Positions 8,978 through 17,837 of a DNA stretch of 64,000 nt are shown here, piece after piece (the first letter of the stretch is position 1; each line of letters opens with the position of its first letter). The notes beneath the pieces were generated by a model. That model was not told the DNA's origin. It worked only from the letters and a program-made list of their open reading frames with translations, and did no database searches. The DNA comes from Phenylobacterium sp. (lineage in GTDB: Bacteria; Pseudomonadota; Alphaproteobacteria; Caulobacterales; Caulobacteraceae): contig NZ_JAUSCJ010000022.1 in NCBI RefSeq assembly GCF_030651185.1, positions 496,001 to 560,000 of the forward strand, read 5' to 3'. Both the position numbers and the translations under genes were made by a program.

Positions 8978-9757
8978 ATGAGCGAACATGTCTTGAGCGA
9001 GAAGTCGGGCGGCGTCCTGACCCTGACGCTGAATCGGCCGGAGAAGAAGAACGCCCTGACGCGGGACATGTACCAGGCCCTGGGCGACGCCATCGACCAG
9101 GCCGAATTCGACAAGGAGGTCCGCTGCGTCCTGATCCAGGCCAATGGCGACATGTTCACCGCCGGCAACGATCTCACCGACTTCGCCGCGGTCAATGCGG
9201 GCGAGAGCAACGCCAATGAGGCTCGGCGCGGCGGCAATCCGTTGCTGGCCGCCCTGGCGCGGGCCAAGACCCCGCTGGTGGCCGCCGTCAACGGCCGCGC
9301 CGTCGGCGTCGGGGTCACCATGCTGTTGCACTGCGACCTGGTCTACATCTCCGAGGACGCCCTGCTCACCACCCCCTTCGTCAACCTGGCCCTGGTGCCG
9401 GAAGCCGCCTCCAGCCTGACTCTGCCGGCCCGCATCGGCCATGCGCGGGCCTTCTCGATGTTCGTGCTGGGCGAGGCCGTGGATGCGAAGAAGGCCGTCG
9501 ACTGGGGCATCGCCAACGCGGCGGTCCCCATCGACCAGCTCCGCGCCCGGGCCAAGGCCGCCGCCGACGCCGTAGCCGCCCGCCCGCCCGCCGCCGTGGT
9601 GATCACCAAGTCGCTGATGCGTGACGGCGAAGCCATCGCCAACCGCATGGACGAGGAGGGCCGCCACTTCGCCGCCCAGCTCAAGTCGCCGGAAGCCAAG
9701 GAGGCCTTCGCCGCCTTCGCCGAGAAGCGCGCGCCTGACTTCGCCAAGGCGGGCTGA
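8978..9757 (+). CDS. Enoyl-CoA hydratase/isomerase family protein
   Basis: A 259-residue crotonase-fold enzyme. LNRPEKKNALTRDMY at the N-terminus, the oxyanion-hole region FTAGNDLTDF and NGRAVGVGVTML, and TTPFVNLALVPEAASS with one active-site glutamate (in VPEAAS) are visible. Retention of the second but not the first catalytic glutamate resembles the delta3-delta2-enoyl-CoA isomerase (ECI/PaaG) branch more than bifunctional hydratases. The ATG at 8978 has GAGGGAG seven bases upstream, which decides the start over the in-frame TTG at 8963. It is one base from the downstream SDR gene. Confidence 0.85.
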   Translation: MSEHVLSEKSGGVLTLTLNRPEKKNALTRDMYQALGDAIDQAEFDKEVRCVLIQANGDMFTAGNDLTDFAAVNAGESNANEARRGGNPLLAALARAKTPLVAAVNGRAVGVGVTMLLHCDLVYISEDALLTTPFVNLALVPEAASSLTLPARIGHARAFSMFVLGEAVDAKKAVDWGIANAAVPIDQLRARAKAAADAVAARPPAAVVITKSLMRDGEAIANRMDEEGRHFAAQLKSPEAKEAFAAFAEKRAPDFAKAG

Positions 9758-9758
9758 G

Positions 9759-10724
9759 ATGGCCCGCATCACCGCAGGGCTGTCGCCTTTCACCGACGCC
9801 GCCGAGATCGCCGAGGACCATGACCTCACCGGCCGCACGGTGGTGATCACCGGGGCGGCCACCGGCATCGGCATCGAGACCGCCCGGGCGCTCGCCGCCG
9901 CCGGCGCCGAGGTCACTATCGCCGTCCGCAACCGCGAGGCCGGCGAGACGGCCGCCGCTCAGATCAACGCCGACATCGGCGAGGACCGGGTCAAGGTCGG
10001 CGCCCTGGACCTCTCCGACCTCGCCTCGGTGGCCGGCTTCGTCAGCACCTGGGGCGACGCGCCGCTGAATGTGCTGATCAACAATGCCGGGGTCATGGCC
10101 TGTCCTCAGGCCTACACCGCCAACGATCTGGAGATGCAGATCGGCACCAACCACTTCGGCCACTTCCTGCTCGGGGTCGGCCTGGCGCGGGCCTTGATGA
10201 ACGGGGCCGAGGCGGGGCGTTCGGCTCGGCTGGTCTCGCTGAGCTCCAGCGGCCACCGGCGGGGCGGCATCAACTGGGATGACGTCCACTACCGCACCCG
10301 GCCCTACGACAAGTGGGAGTCCTACGGCCAGTCCAAGACCGCCAACGCCCTGTTCGCCGTGGGCTACCACAAACGCTTCGCCGAGCTGGGGATCACCGCC
10401 AATTCGGTGATGCCCGGCGGCATCATGACCCCCCTGCAGCGCCACATGGCTCGCGAGGAGATGATCGCGCTGGGCTGGATGAACGCCGAGGGCGTGGTCC
10501 GCGAGGGCTTCAAGACCCCGGCACAGGGCGCGTCCACCAGCGTGTGGGCGGCCATCGGCCCGGAGCTGGAGGGCGTCGGCGGCCTGTATCTCGAGAACCT
10601 TGCGGAGGCCGTGCCCTTCGACCCCGCCGATCCCTATCAGGGCGTCATGCCCCACGCCCTGGATCCGGAGAGCGCCGAACGCCTCTGGGCCCTTTCCGAA
10701 GAGACCACCGGAGTGAACCTATGA
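9759..10724 (+). CDS. Short-chain dehydrogenase/reductase
   Basis: A 321-residue SDR. The cofactor motif TGAATGIG (residues about 28-35), the NNAG motif (LINNAGVMA) and the active site YGQSK (Tyr189, Lys193) are present. The arginine in IAVRNREAG after the second strand points to NADP(H). The overall pattern (DLEMQIGTNHFGHFLL, SSSGHRRGGINWDD) matches the retinol-dehydrogenase/WW-domain-oxidoreductase-like subgroup. It sits between a crotonase and another SDR with a one-base gap and a four-base overlap, so all three are likely one transcript for lipid or isoprenoid-like substrates. Confidence 0.85.
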   Translation: MARITAGLSPFTDAAEIAEDHDLTGRTVVITGAATGIGIETARALAAAGAEVTIAVRNREAGETAAAQINADIGEDRVKVGALDLSDLASVAGFVSTWGDAPLNVLINNAGVMACPQAYTANDLEMQIGTNHFGHFLLGVGLARALMNGAEAGRSARLVSLSSSGHRRGGINWDDVHYRTRPYDKWESYGQSKTANALFAVGYHKRFAELGITANSVMPGGIMTPLQRHMAREEMIALGWMNAEGVVREGFKTPAQGASTSVWAAIGPELEGVGGLYLENLAEAVPFDPADPYQGVMPHALDPESAERLWALSEETTGVNL

Positions 10725-11578
10725 GCCTGCAAGGCAAGACCCTCTTCGTCACCGGCGCCAGCCGCGGCATCGGCCTGGCCATCGCCCTGCGCGCCGCCCG
10801 CGACGGCGCCAATATCGCCATCGCCGCCAAGACCGCCGAGCCGCACAAACACCTGCCCGGCACCATCTATTCCGCCGCCAAGGAGATCGAGGCCGCCGGC
10901 GGCAAGGCCCTGCCGCTGATCGTCGACGTGCGCGACGAGGCTAGCGTCTACGCGGCGGTGGAGAAGACCGTGGCGGCCTTCGGCGGGATCGACATCTGCG
11001 TCAACAACGCCTCGGCCATCCAGCTGACCGGAACCCTGCAGACCGACATGAAGCGCTACGACCTGATGAACCAGGTCAATGCGCGCGGCTCGTACCTGAC
11101 CTCCAAGGCCTGCATCCCGCACCTGAAGAACGCCGCCAATCCGCACGTCCTGATGCTGTCGCCGCCGCTGGACATGAGCCCCCGCTGGTTCGAGGGTCAC
11201 GTGGCCTACACCATGGCCAAGTTCGGCATGAGCATGTGCGTGCTGGGCATGGCCGCGGAGTTCAAGGCCGACGGGATCGCCTTCAACGCGCTCTGGCCGC
11301 GCACCGGGATCGCCACGGCCGCCATCCAATTCGCCCTGGCCGGCGACGAGGGCATGAAGCAGTGCCGCACCGTCGAGATCATGGCCGACGCCGCCCACGC
11401 GATTTTCGAGAAGCCGGCCCGCGAGTTCACGGGCAATTTCCTGATCGACGATAGCTTCCTCTATGCGGAGGGCGAACGCGACTTCGACAAGTACCGGGTC
11501 GATCCCACCACCCGGCTGATGCCCGACTTCTTCGTGCCGGCGGACTCCGTGCCGCCGCCCGGCGTGGTCATCGGCTGA
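10721..11578 (+). CDS. SDR family oxidoreductase, HSDL2-like
   Basis: A 285-residue SDR starting MSLQGKTLFVTGASRGIGLA, with VNNAS in place of NNAG and YTMAK as the catalytic Tyr-x-x-x-Lys. The stretch AAKTAEPHKHLPGTIYSAAK is characteristic of hydroxysteroid-dehydrogenase-like-2 (HSDL2) proteins, associated with fatty-acid and cholesterol metabolism in eukaryotes. Only the SDR domain is present; the SCP2 domain of eukaryotic HSDL2 is absent. The start ATG overlaps the preceding stop (ATGA). It is the last gene of the 8978-11578 unit, followed by palindromic element copy B. Confidence 0.85.
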   Translation: MSLQGKTLFVTGASRGIGLAIALRAARDGANIAIAAKTAEPHKHLPGTIYSAAKEIEAAGGKALPLIVDVRDEASVYAAVEKTVAAFGGIDICVNNASAIQLTGTLQTDMKRYDLMNQVNARGSYLTSKACIPHLKNAANPHVLMLSPPLDMSPRWFEGHVAYTMAKFGMSMCVLGMAAEFKADGIAFNALWPRTGIATAAIQFALAGDEGMKQCRTVEIMADAAHAIFEKPAREFTGNFLIDDSFLYAEGERDFDKYRVDPTTRLMPDFFVPADSVPPPGVVIG

Positions 11579-11584
11579 CCCTTC

Positions 11585-11623
11585 TTTCCTCCCCTGTGAA
11601 GCGGAGCGGAAAGGGGGAGGAAA
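11585..11623. repeat. Palindromic intergenic element, copy B
   Basis: Arms TTTCCTCCCC (11585-11594) and GGGGAGGAAA (11614-11623) identical to copy A, here with a 19-base spacer. It lies between the convergent HSDL2-like and TfoX genes. Confidence 0.55.
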
Positions 11624-11626
11624 AGG

Positions 11627-11965
11627 TCAGCGTTTCGGCCTGCTCTTCCCCCGCGCGGCGGCGTCGATGCCCTTGCCCGCCCAGGCGGCCAGCAGGTCGG
11701 GGTCCTCAAGGGCCTCCAGCGGCGTGGACCAGTAGCTCATCGCCTTGTCGCCGCCGAAGGGCTTGAAGGGTTCGCAGCCCGCCGCCTCGAAGTCGGCCCG
11801 GTTGGCGTCGTCGACCTTGAGATAGAGGGTGTCCTCGGCGATCAGGGCGAAGAACAGCTCGTGGCGTGACAGGCCCACCCCGCCGAACATGCGGCGGTGG
11901 GTGATCCCGCCCAGGGGCTGGAGTTGCTCCAGCACGTAGTCGACGAATTCCGGTGAGACCGCCAT
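11627..11965 (-). CDS. TfoX N-terminal domain protein
   Basis: A 112-residue protein that is essentially a single TfoX/Sxy N-terminal domain: VDYVLEQLQPLGGITHRRMFGGVGL, then LYLKVDDANRADFEAAGCEPFKPFGG and MSYWSTPLEALEDPDLLAAWAGKGIDAA, ending in a basic tail. In gammaproteobacteria Sxy/TfoX activates competence genes with CRP. Stand-alone N-domain proteins like this are common in alphaproteobacteria and their role is unknown. No competence genes are nearby. It is divergent from the GNAT gene at 11999. Confidence 0.85.
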   Translation of the reverse strand: MAVSPEFVDYVLEQLQPLGGITHRRMFGGVGLSRHELFFALIAEDTLYLKVDDANRADFEAAGCEPFKPFGGDKAMSYWSTPLEALEDPDLLAAWAGKGIDAAARGKSRPKR

Positions 11966-11998
11966 GCGCTCCTCGCCAAGCCAGAGGACACCCTAGCC

Positions 11999-12478
11999 GT
12001 GACCGTCACCGTTCGTCCCGCCGTTCCCGCCGACGCCCCTGTCATCTTCAGCTTCATCCGGGCTCTGGCCGACTACGAGAAGCTGCTGCACGAGGTGGAG
12101 GCGACGGAGGCCGACCTGGCCGGACACCTGTTCGGGCCGGCTCCGCGCCTGTTCTGCGACATCGCCGAGCAGGACGGGACGCCGGTAGGGTTCGCCATCT
12201 GGTTCTACAACTACTCCACCTTCAGGGGCCGGCACGGGATCTATCTGGAGGACCTGTTCGTGGTCCCGCAGGCGCGGGGCGTGGGCGCTGGGAAGGCCCT
12301 GCTGCGCACCCTGGCCCAGCGTTGCGAGGCGCAGGGCCTGGCGCGGCTGGAATGGGCGGTGCTCAACTGGAACACGCCCGCCATCGCCTTCTATGACGGA
12401 CTGGGCGCCGGGGCGCAGACGGAGTGGACGGTGCGCCGCCTCACCGACGAGGCGCTGACGCGGCTGGCGCGGAGCTAG
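11999..12478 (+). CDS. GNAT acetyltransferase, SSAT-like
   Basis: A 159-residue GNAT that begins with GTG (MTVTVRPAVPADAPVIFSFI). The acetyl-CoA motif is YLEDLFVVPQARGVGAGKAL and the C-terminal block AVLNWNTPAIAFYDGLGA. This layout matches the diamine (spermidine/spermine) N-acetyltransferase-like branch; the substrate is not determined. Its TAG stop shares the palindrome CTAG (12475-12478) with the stop of the convergent gene. Confidence 0.85.
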   Translation: MTVTVRPAVPADAPVIFSFIRALADYEKLLHEVEATEADLAGHLFGPAPRLFCDIAEQDGTPVGFAIWFYNYSTFRGRHGIYLEDLFVVPQARGVGAGKALLRTLAQRCEAQGLARLEWAVLNWNTPAIAFYDGLGAGAQTEWTVRRLTDEALTRLARS

Positions 12479-12894
12479 ACCTTGATGTCGATGATCGCCG
12501 GGCCCGACGGCTTGCCCTCGGGATCGGCCTTGGCTTGGTTTTCCAGCATCTCGAGCATGGCTTCCTTGATCCGCCGGGCAAGTTCTTCCGCGATGGAAGA
12601 CTCTGCCGACGCCCGCTGCTTGGGATCGAGCTTGGCCAAGTCGCCCTCGCTTGTCCCGCGGGATTCCAGGATCTCGGCGCGCAGCTTCTCCTTCAGCTTC
12701 TCGGCCTTCACCTCCTGCGCCCACTGGTAGATTCCCTTCTCGCGTATCGCGTCGAGGGTGGCCTGGGTCTTGGTCTTGGACTCCGCGGCCTTCATGGCGG
12801 CGACGTCGGCCGCGCTCGCGGGCTTGCTGACGGCGTCGGCGACAGCGCGCAGGAGCGCGCCGAGAACCGAGGCGCCGATGGCGGAAATGGACAT
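12475..12894 (-). CDS. Hypothetical helical protein
   Basis: A 139-residue protein from the ATG at 12894 (MSISAIGASVLGALLRAVAD). It is almost wholly charged-helical: ALDAIREKG is followed by a lysine/glutamate-rich segment (QEVKAEKLKEKLRAEILES), then SIAEELARRIKEAMLEMLEN and a short strand-like tail ending IIDIKV. No signal peptide, membrane segment or catalytic motif is seen. I do not recognise a family. It is convergent with, and shares CTAG with, the upstream GNAT, and is divergent from the GNAT at 12965. Coding looks real because codon use is GC3-rich and the frame is uninterrupted, but longer in-frame starts exist upstream. Confidence 0.6.
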   Translation of the reverse strand: MSISAIGASVLGALLRAVADAVSKPASAADVAAMKAAESKTKTQATLDAIREKGIYQWAQEVKAEKLKEKLRAEILESRGTSEGDLAKLDPKQRASAESSIAEELARRIKEAMLEMLENQAKADPEGKPSGPAIIDIKV

Positions 12895-12964
12895 GCGAAA
12901 CTCCGGTCTACCAGTTAAGGTTACGCAAGTTTCGGGCCAGCAAGAGCCCAGCAGGGAGGAGCTG

Positions 12965-13576
12965 ATGAGCGCGCCACCGAAGACGGTTCTGGTCGCCACG
13001 CCGCAGGAGGAGGAAGCGATCCGGCAGGCTGTGCGGACCGCCCGGCCCAACTCGCCCGACAGTGTCCTGGCCGGAGCCGAACATGTGCCGGGCCTGGTGA
13101 CCCTGCTCGCCGATCCGGCTGTCTCAGGCCCCATCTATGACCTGCCCAGGCCGATTAACACCGAGACGGTGAGCGCCTGGGTCGCGGAGGCGCAGGCGCT
13201 GCGCCAGAAGGGGGAAGCCCTGCTCTTTGTTTCGCTCGACCCGGCGGGCGAGGTGGCCGGCTATTCACGGTTCTCCGTCTGGCCCGACCGCGCCTCGGCG
13301 GAGATCGTCGGCGCCCGCCGCGCCGATCTGCAGAGCCGGGGGCAGGGCGGCTCTGGCGCGGCGCGCTCCTTCGGCTGGATGTTCGAGGCGCTGGGCGTGC
13401 GGCTGGTGGGCCTGACCGCCGCCCTCGACAACCTGCGCTCGGCCAAGGTGATCGAGGCCGCCGGCTTCGTGCGAATGGGCGAGCGCGACAGCGTCCGGCC
13501 CGACGGGACGATCCGCAGGTCGCTCTATTGGGAACTCACCCGCGACCAGTGGCAGGCGCTGCGGACAGCCCCATAG
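12965..13576 (+). CDS. GNAT family acetyltransferase
   Basis: A 203-residue protein starting MSAPPKTVLVATPQEEEAIR; the ATG at 12965 is preceded by AGGGAGGAG, a strong Shine-Dalgarno. The C-terminal half has GNAT features: an LFVSLDPAGEVAGYSRFSVW strand pair, a central region around RGQGGSGAARSFGWMFEAL replacing the usual RGxGxG loop, and TAALDNLRSAKVIEAAGFVRMGER, typical of RimJ/RimL-like N-acetyltransferases. The target is unknown. A strong terminator follows four bases after the stop. Confidence 0.75.
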   Translation: MSAPPKTVLVATPQEEEAIRQAVRTARPNSPDSVLAGAEHVPGLVTLLADPAVSGPIYDLPRPINTETVSAWVAEAQALRQKGEALLFVSLDPAGEVAGYSRFSVWPDRASAEIVGARRADLQSRGQGGSGAARSFGWMFEALGVRLVGLTAALDNLRSAKVIEAAGFVRMGERDSVRPDGTIRRSLYWELTRDQWQALRTAP

Positions 13577-13579
13577 AAA

Positions 13580-13607
13580 AAGACCCCGGCCTTTCGACCG
13601 GGGTCTT
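13580..13607. terminator. Bidirectional intrinsic terminator
   Basis: Ten-base perfect stem AAGACCCCGG (13580-13589) / CCGGGGTCTT (13598-13607) between convergent genes. The plus side is followed by CTTGT; the minus side by TTTTTC, so it is stronger for the minus-strand SDR gene. Confidence 0.85.
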
Positions 13608-13626
13608 CTTGTCGAACCGTTGGTTC

Positions 13627-14541
13627 TTAGGCGGCGGGCGCGGGGGCCGGAGCCGGGCGCTGAACCGGGAAGAACTTCGGGGCCATCGCGGGGATGGCTT
13701 CCTTGATGATGCTGTCGACGGTCCAGCCCTCTTCCTTGGTCACCGTCTCGATGGGCCGCGGCTGCGAGTAGAGGGTGATGGTTTCGCCCGAGGAGCCGAA
13801 GATCTGGCCCGAGACGCTGGCGGCGGCCGGGGTGATCATGGCGACGGAGAAACGGGCCGGCTGGTCGGCGCGGATCTTCTCGGCCATCACCGCGCGGCGG
13901 GCCGCGGCGGCTTCGTCCTTCACGGGGACCGACTGGGTCATGCGGGTCCAGGCGACCGGGGCCACGCAGTTGGAACGCACGTTGTTACGGGCGCCTTCCA
14001 TGGCGATGATGCGCGACAGACCGGCGATGCCCATCTTGGCCGCGCCGTAGTTGGCCTGGCCGATGTTGCCCAGCAGGCCCGAGGTCGAGGTGAAGAACAT
14101 GTAGGCGCCGTCGTTCTGCTCGCGGAACAGCTCGATGGTGGCGCGGGCCACGTTGAAGGAGCCGCGCATGTGGACGGCGATGACGGAGTCCCACTCGGCT
14201 TCGGTCATCTTGTGGAACATCACGTCGCGCAGGATGCCGGCGGGATTGATCACGGCGTGCAGACCGCCGAATTCCTTCTTGGCCTGCTCGACCATGCCGT
14301 AGACGGCGTCGAGGTCGGTCACGCTGTCGGAGTTGGAAACCGCTTCGCCGCCCGCGGCGCGGATTTCCTGGGCGACGGATTCAGCCGGACCGGCCGAACC
14401 TTCGTCTTCACCCTTCAGGCTACCGCCCAGATCGTTGACCACGACCTTCGCGCCTTCCTGCGCGGCGATCAGCGCGCAATCGCGGCCAATCCCGTTGCCG
14501 CCACCCGTTACAAGAACAACTTTGCCTGAAAGAGCACCCAT
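13627..14541 (-). CDS. SDR, 3-hydroxyacyl-CoA dehydrogenase (MFE-2)-like
   Basis: A 304-residue SDR with the cofactor motif TGGGNGIG and an acidic residue ending the second strand (VVVNDLGG, then SLKGEDEG), as in the dehydrogenase half of peroxisomal multifunctional enzyme 2 and its bacterial relatives acting on 3-hydroxyacyl-CoA. The catalytic site is YGAAK. The NNAG motif reads NPAG (INPAGILRD), an unusual proline at the second position. The C-terminus extends past the SDR core and ends in a Pro-Ala tail (RPAPAPAPAA). It is followed on the same strand by an MFS exporter 34 bases upstream, so the two may be co-transcribed. Confidence 0.85.
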   Translation of the reverse strand: MGALSGKVVLVTGGGNGIGRDCALIAAQEGAKVVVNDLGGSLKGEDEGSAGPAESVAQEIRAAGGEAVSNSDSVTDLDAVYGMVEQAKKEFGGLHAVINPAGILRDVMFHKMTEAEWDSVIAVHMRGSFNVARATIELFREQNDGAYMFFTSTSGLLGNIGQANYGAAKMGIAGLSRIIAMEGARNNVRSNCVAPVAWTRMTQSVPVKDEAAAARRAVMAEKIRADQPARFSVAMITPAAASVSGQIFGSSGETITLYSQPRPIETVTKEEGWTVDSIIKEAIPAMAPKFFPVQRPAPAPAPAA

Positions 14542-14575
14542 GGACCAATCTCCCTGAAATATAATGCGCAGACTG

Positions 14576-15838
14576 TTATTCGAGCCTGTCGGCCTTGCGC
14601 AAGGCTGGAAACAGTTTCGCCCAGACGCCGGTGACGATCAACGCGCCTACTCCGCCGAACACAGCCGCGCCCACCGGACCCAGGAATCGCGCCACGACGC
14701 CGCTCTCGAACTCGCCCAATTCATTGGACGCGCCGATGAACAGGGACGACACCGCCGCCACCCGGCCGCGCATGTGGTCGGGGGTGACGATCTGCACGAG
14801 GGTCTGGCGGACATACACGCTGAGCATGTCGGCACCGCCCAGGACGGCGAGCGCAAGGACTGACAGGGGCAGGGATTTCGACAGCCCGAAGACGATGGTG
14901 GCCATGCCGAACACCGCCACGCCGGCGAACATCATCAGGCCCGCATGGCGCTTGATCGGCCGGCCGGCCAGGATCACCGCCACCAGGGTCGCCCCGATGG
15001 CGGGGCCGGCCCGCAGCAGGCCAAAGCCGTCGGGGCCGACATGCAGCACATCGCGCGCGAACACGGGAAGCAGGGCGGTGGCCCCGCCCAGCAGCACGGC
15101 GAACATATCGAAGGAAATGGCCCCGAAGACGATCTTGTTGGTCCAGGTATAGACCATCCCCTCCTTGATCAGCGCCCAGCGGGAGCCCGCCTGGACGACG
15201 GGCTTGGTCACGCCCCGGATCATGAAGACGCACAGGAACGAGACCGCGTAGAGGACCGTGGTCACCGAATAGGAGAGGCCGGTGGAGTGGGCCAGCAACA
15301 GCCCGCCGATCGCCGGGCCGACGATAGACCCGCCCTGCCAGGCGAGGGAATTGAGCGCGATGGCGCGGGGTAGCAGGCTGCGCGGCACCAGCATCGGGCC
15401 AAGCGCGGTGGCGGACGGGCCCATGAAGGCGCGGCTGGCCCCGAACAAGGCTGAGAGCAGCAGCAGCAGCGGGATCGTGGCGAAGCCATAGATCGAGGCC
15501 GCCGCCAGGGTGACCGCCGTGGCGATCTCGCCCACATAGCAGAGCAGCAGCACCTTGCGCCGATCGTAGCGGTCGGCGGTCTCGCCGGCGAAAGGCGACA
15601 GCAACAGCACCGGGATGAAGGCGGCCAGGCCGATCATGCCGACATAGAAGGCCGACTGCTTCACATCCATGGTCTCGCGGGCCACGGCGTACATCTGCCA
15701 GCCCAGGGCCACGCTCTGGATCTGTACGCCCAGAGTCGCGCCGACGCGCCCGATCCAGAACAGCACGTAGTCGCGGCGCCTCATCAGCTCGCGAAGGGTG
15801 GTGGGTTCGGCGGGGCCGTCGGGGAGAGTCTGCGTCAT
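14576..15838 (-). CDS. MFS transporter, EntS/MFS_3-like exporter
   Basis: A 420-residue integral membrane protein with about twelve hydrophobic segments, starting MTQTLPDGPAEPTTLRELM. The motif RDYVLFWIGRVGATLG in the first segment and AGETADRYDRRKVLLLCY (the MFS loop 2-3 signature) place it with EntS-like exporters of the major facilitator superfamily. The N-terminus is chosen at the ATG nearest this conserved part. Substrate unknown; efflux of a small hydrophobic compound is inferred from the family. The 217 bases between it and the divergent GNAT at 16056 show no clear regulatory motif. Confidence 0.85.
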   Translation of the reverse strand: MTQTLPDGPAEPTTLRELMRRRDYVLFWIGRVGATLGVQIQSVALGWQMYAVARETMDVKQSAFYVGMIGLAAFIPVLLLSPFAGETADRYDRRKVLLLCYVGEIATAVTLAAASIYGFATIPLLLLLSALFGASRAFMGPSATALGPMLVPRSLLPRAIALNSLAWQGGSIVGPAIGGLLLAHSTGLSYSVTTVLYAVSFLCVFMIRGVTKPVVQAGSRWALIKEGMVYTWTNKIVFGAISFDMFAVLLGGATALLPVFARDVLHVGPDGFGLLRAGPAIGATLVAVILAGRPIKRHAGLMMFAGVAVFGMATIVFGLSKSLPLSVLALAVLGGADMLSVYVRQTLVQIVTPDHMRGRVAAVSSLFIGASNELGEFESGVVARFLGPVGAAVFGGVGALIVTGVWAKLFPALRKADRLE

Positions 15839-16055
15839 GGGCGGCGGACCTTGCGGCGCCGGGGGCCGCGTCGCAACGCGTGATTGACGCCACGCCCACA
15901 TGGCCCTATCGCCGCGAAACGTTGAACGAAGTTCCGGGCCTGACGTCATGCGACGACTGCGACGAACCGGGCGCGCCCGCCGCGCCAGTTAGAACCGCCC
16001 GCCGGTCTGCGCATTGTTGCGCGGCCGGTGACCGTCGCACTTCGAAGAAGATCCC

Positions 16056-16577
16056 ATGCCCATGACCCTCTCCGCCGCCGCGCAGGCGCCGACCCTCAAG
16101 CTTGAACAGGATCAGGATGGCGCCGCCATCGAGGTTCTGCTGGACCACGCCTTCGGGCCTGGCCGCTTCACCAAGGTTTCCGAACGCGTCCGCGAGATCG
16201 CCGAGTTCCGCCAGGACCTGTCCTTCTGCGCGTGGGACGGCGGCCGGCTCGTGGGCTGCGTGCGCATGACCCGCATCGCCATCGGCGACACCGAGGCGAT
16301 GTTCCTGGGGCCGTTGGCGGTCGAGGAAGACGTGCGAAAATTCGGGACCGGCGGCCTGCTGGTGCAAGCGGCCTGCGACGCCGCCCAGGCGGCCGGCTTC
16401 GCAAATGTGCTGCTGGTGGGCGACGAACCCTATTTCAGCCGCTTCGGTTTCGCTGCCGCTCCGGCCAAGGCCGTGCGCCTGCCGGGGCCTGTCGATCAGC
16501 TGCGGGTGCTGGTCCGCGCCCTGCGCGAGGGCGGCGCCGATTGCCTTTCCGGTCTCGTCACGGCCCCGCTTCCCTAG
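16056..16577 (+). CDS. GNAT acetyltransferase, YhbS-like
   Basis: A 173-residue GNAT. It has the family's LLDHAFGPGRFTKVSERVRE N-terminus, the core GPLAVEEDVRKFGTGGLLVQAA with the acetyl-CoA loop, and VLLVGDEPYFSRFGF, which is typical of the YhbS subgroup. The conserved position usually read as Q/RxxGxG is RKFGTG. Substrate unknown. It precedes the DUF1285 gene by 43 bases on the same strand and may be the first gene of the unit that runs to 20056. Confidence 0.85.
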   Translation: MPMTLSAAAQAPTLKLEQDQDGAAIEVLLDHAFGPGRFTKVSERVREIAEFRQDLSFCAWDGGRLVGCVRMTRIAIGDTEAMFLGPLAVEEDVRKFGTGGLLVQAACDAAQAAGFANVLLVGDEPYFSRFGFAAAPAKAVRLPGPVDQLRVLVRALREGGADCLSGLVTAPLP

Positions 16578-16620
16578 CGTCGCGCTTGAGGCGGGGGGCC
16601 GCGCGCCCTACCTTCACAGG

Positions 16621-17196
16621 ATGACCGACCCGACCCCCAAGACCGGCCTCGAAGGCGTGATCGCCGCCGCCAAGCAGGCGCCGGGCCGTGGCCTGCCGCC
16701 GGTCCATCTCTGGCATCCTGAGCACTGTGGCGACATCGACATCGTCATCAAGAAGGACGGGCTGTGGTTCCACGAGGGCACGCCCATCGGCCGCGAGGCC
16801 CTGGTGCGGCTGTTCTCCACCGTGCTGCGCAAGGATCCTGACGGCTTCCACCTGGTGACCCCGGTGGAGAAGATGAAGATCACCGTGGAGGACGCCCCCT
16901 TCATCGCCGTCCGCGTCGACAAGGTGGGCGAGACCCTGACGTTCCTCACCAATGTCGGCGACGAGGTCGAGGCCGGACCCGAGAACGAGATTCGCGTCGA
17001 GATGGACGCGACCACCGGCGAGCCGCGTCCCTATCTCCACGTCCGCCGTGGCCTGGAGGCCCTGATCGCCCGCCCGGTCTTCTATGAGCTGGTGGAGCTG
17101 GCCCAGGAGCGCGAGACGCCCGACGGGCCGCGCCTTGGGGTGGCCTCCAACGGCGCCTGGTTCCCCGTGGGCCCGGCCGGGGCGCACGTTCTGTGA
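16621..17196 (+). CDS. DUF1285 domain protein
   Basis: A 191-residue protein matching the DUF1285 pattern: PPVHLWHPEHCGDIDIVIKK, DGLWFHEGTPIGREALVRLF, RKDPDGFHLVTPVEKMKITVED and a C-terminal YLHVRRGLEALIARPVFYELVE. Crystal structures of the family show a two-domain beta protein; function is unknown. It starts the tightly overlapping series DUF1285 - NUDIX - DUF6111 - cca - amidotransferase. Its TGA overlaps the following GTG start by four bases. Confidence 0.85.
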   Translation: MTDPTPKTGLEGVIAAAKQAPGRGLPPVHLWHPEHCGDIDIVIKKDGLWFHEGTPIGREALVRLFSTVLRKDPDGFHLVTPVEKMKITVEDAPFIAVRVDKVGETLTFLTNVGDEVEAGPENEIRVEMDATTGEPRPYLHVRRGLEALIARPVFYELVELAQERETPDGPRLGVASNGAWFPVGPAGAHVL

Positions 17197-17837
17197 ATCC
17201 CGCGCAGGCCTCAGCCGCCACCCGCGACTGGATCACCCGGCATCTCGATCCGCTGGAGGAGCGTGAACCGGTGACGGGCGCGACGCGCTCGGACTTCGAC
17301 CTGTCGGGCCAGTACGGAAACCCACCGGCCGAACTCACCCCAGCCTCGGTGCTGGTGGGCCTGGTGGAGCGGGAAGGCGCCTATTCGGTGATCCTGACCC
17401 GCCGGGCCGACACCCTGCGCCGCCACACCGGCCAGATCGCCCTGCCGGGCGGCCGTCGCGATCCGGGGGAGACGCCCTGGGGAACGGCCCTGCGCGAGGC
17501 GCACGAGGAGGTGGGACTGCACCCCGACTACGTGACGGTAGCCGGGCTTTCCTCGCCCTATGTCACCGGAACGGGCTTCCTGATCACCCCGGTGGTGGGG
17601 TTCATCCGCCAGGGCTTCACCCTGACGGCCAATCCCGACGAGGTGGCCGACATCTTCGAGACCCCCTTCGGCTTCCTGATGGATCCCGCCAATCACGAGG
17701 AGCATGAGCGTGAGGCGCCCAGCGGGGAAAGGCGTAGGTTCTACGCCATGACCCACGCCGAACGCTTCATCTGGGGGGCCACCGCCGGCGTCCTGCGGGC
17801 GCTGTACGAGCGGCTCTACGGCGCGGCTGTTGCTTAG
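17193..17837 (+). CDS. nudL: CoA pyrophosphatase, NUDIX hydrolase
   Basis: A 214-residue NUDIX hydrolase using a GTG start that overlaps the DUF1285 stop. The Nudix box is complete (GGRRDPGETPWGTALREAHE continuing EEVGL), and the LTRRADTLRRHTGQIALPGG stretch upstream is the signature of coenzyme A pyrophosphatases, which split CoA and its derivatives to 4'-phosphopantetheine and 3',5'-ADP. The protein should be cytosolic. The conserved pairing with cca and DUF1285 in this operon does not itself indicate a shared pathway. Confidence 0.85.
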   Translation: MNPAQASAATRDWITRHLDPLEEREPVTGATRSDFDLSGQYGNPPAELTPASVLVGLVEREGAYSVILTRRADTLRRHTGQIALPGGRRDPGETPWGTALREAHEEVGLHPDYVTVAGLSSPYVTGTGFLITPVVGFIRQGFTLTANPDEVADIFETPFGFLMDPANHEEHEREAPSGERRRFYAMTHAERFIWGATAGVLRALYERLYGAAVA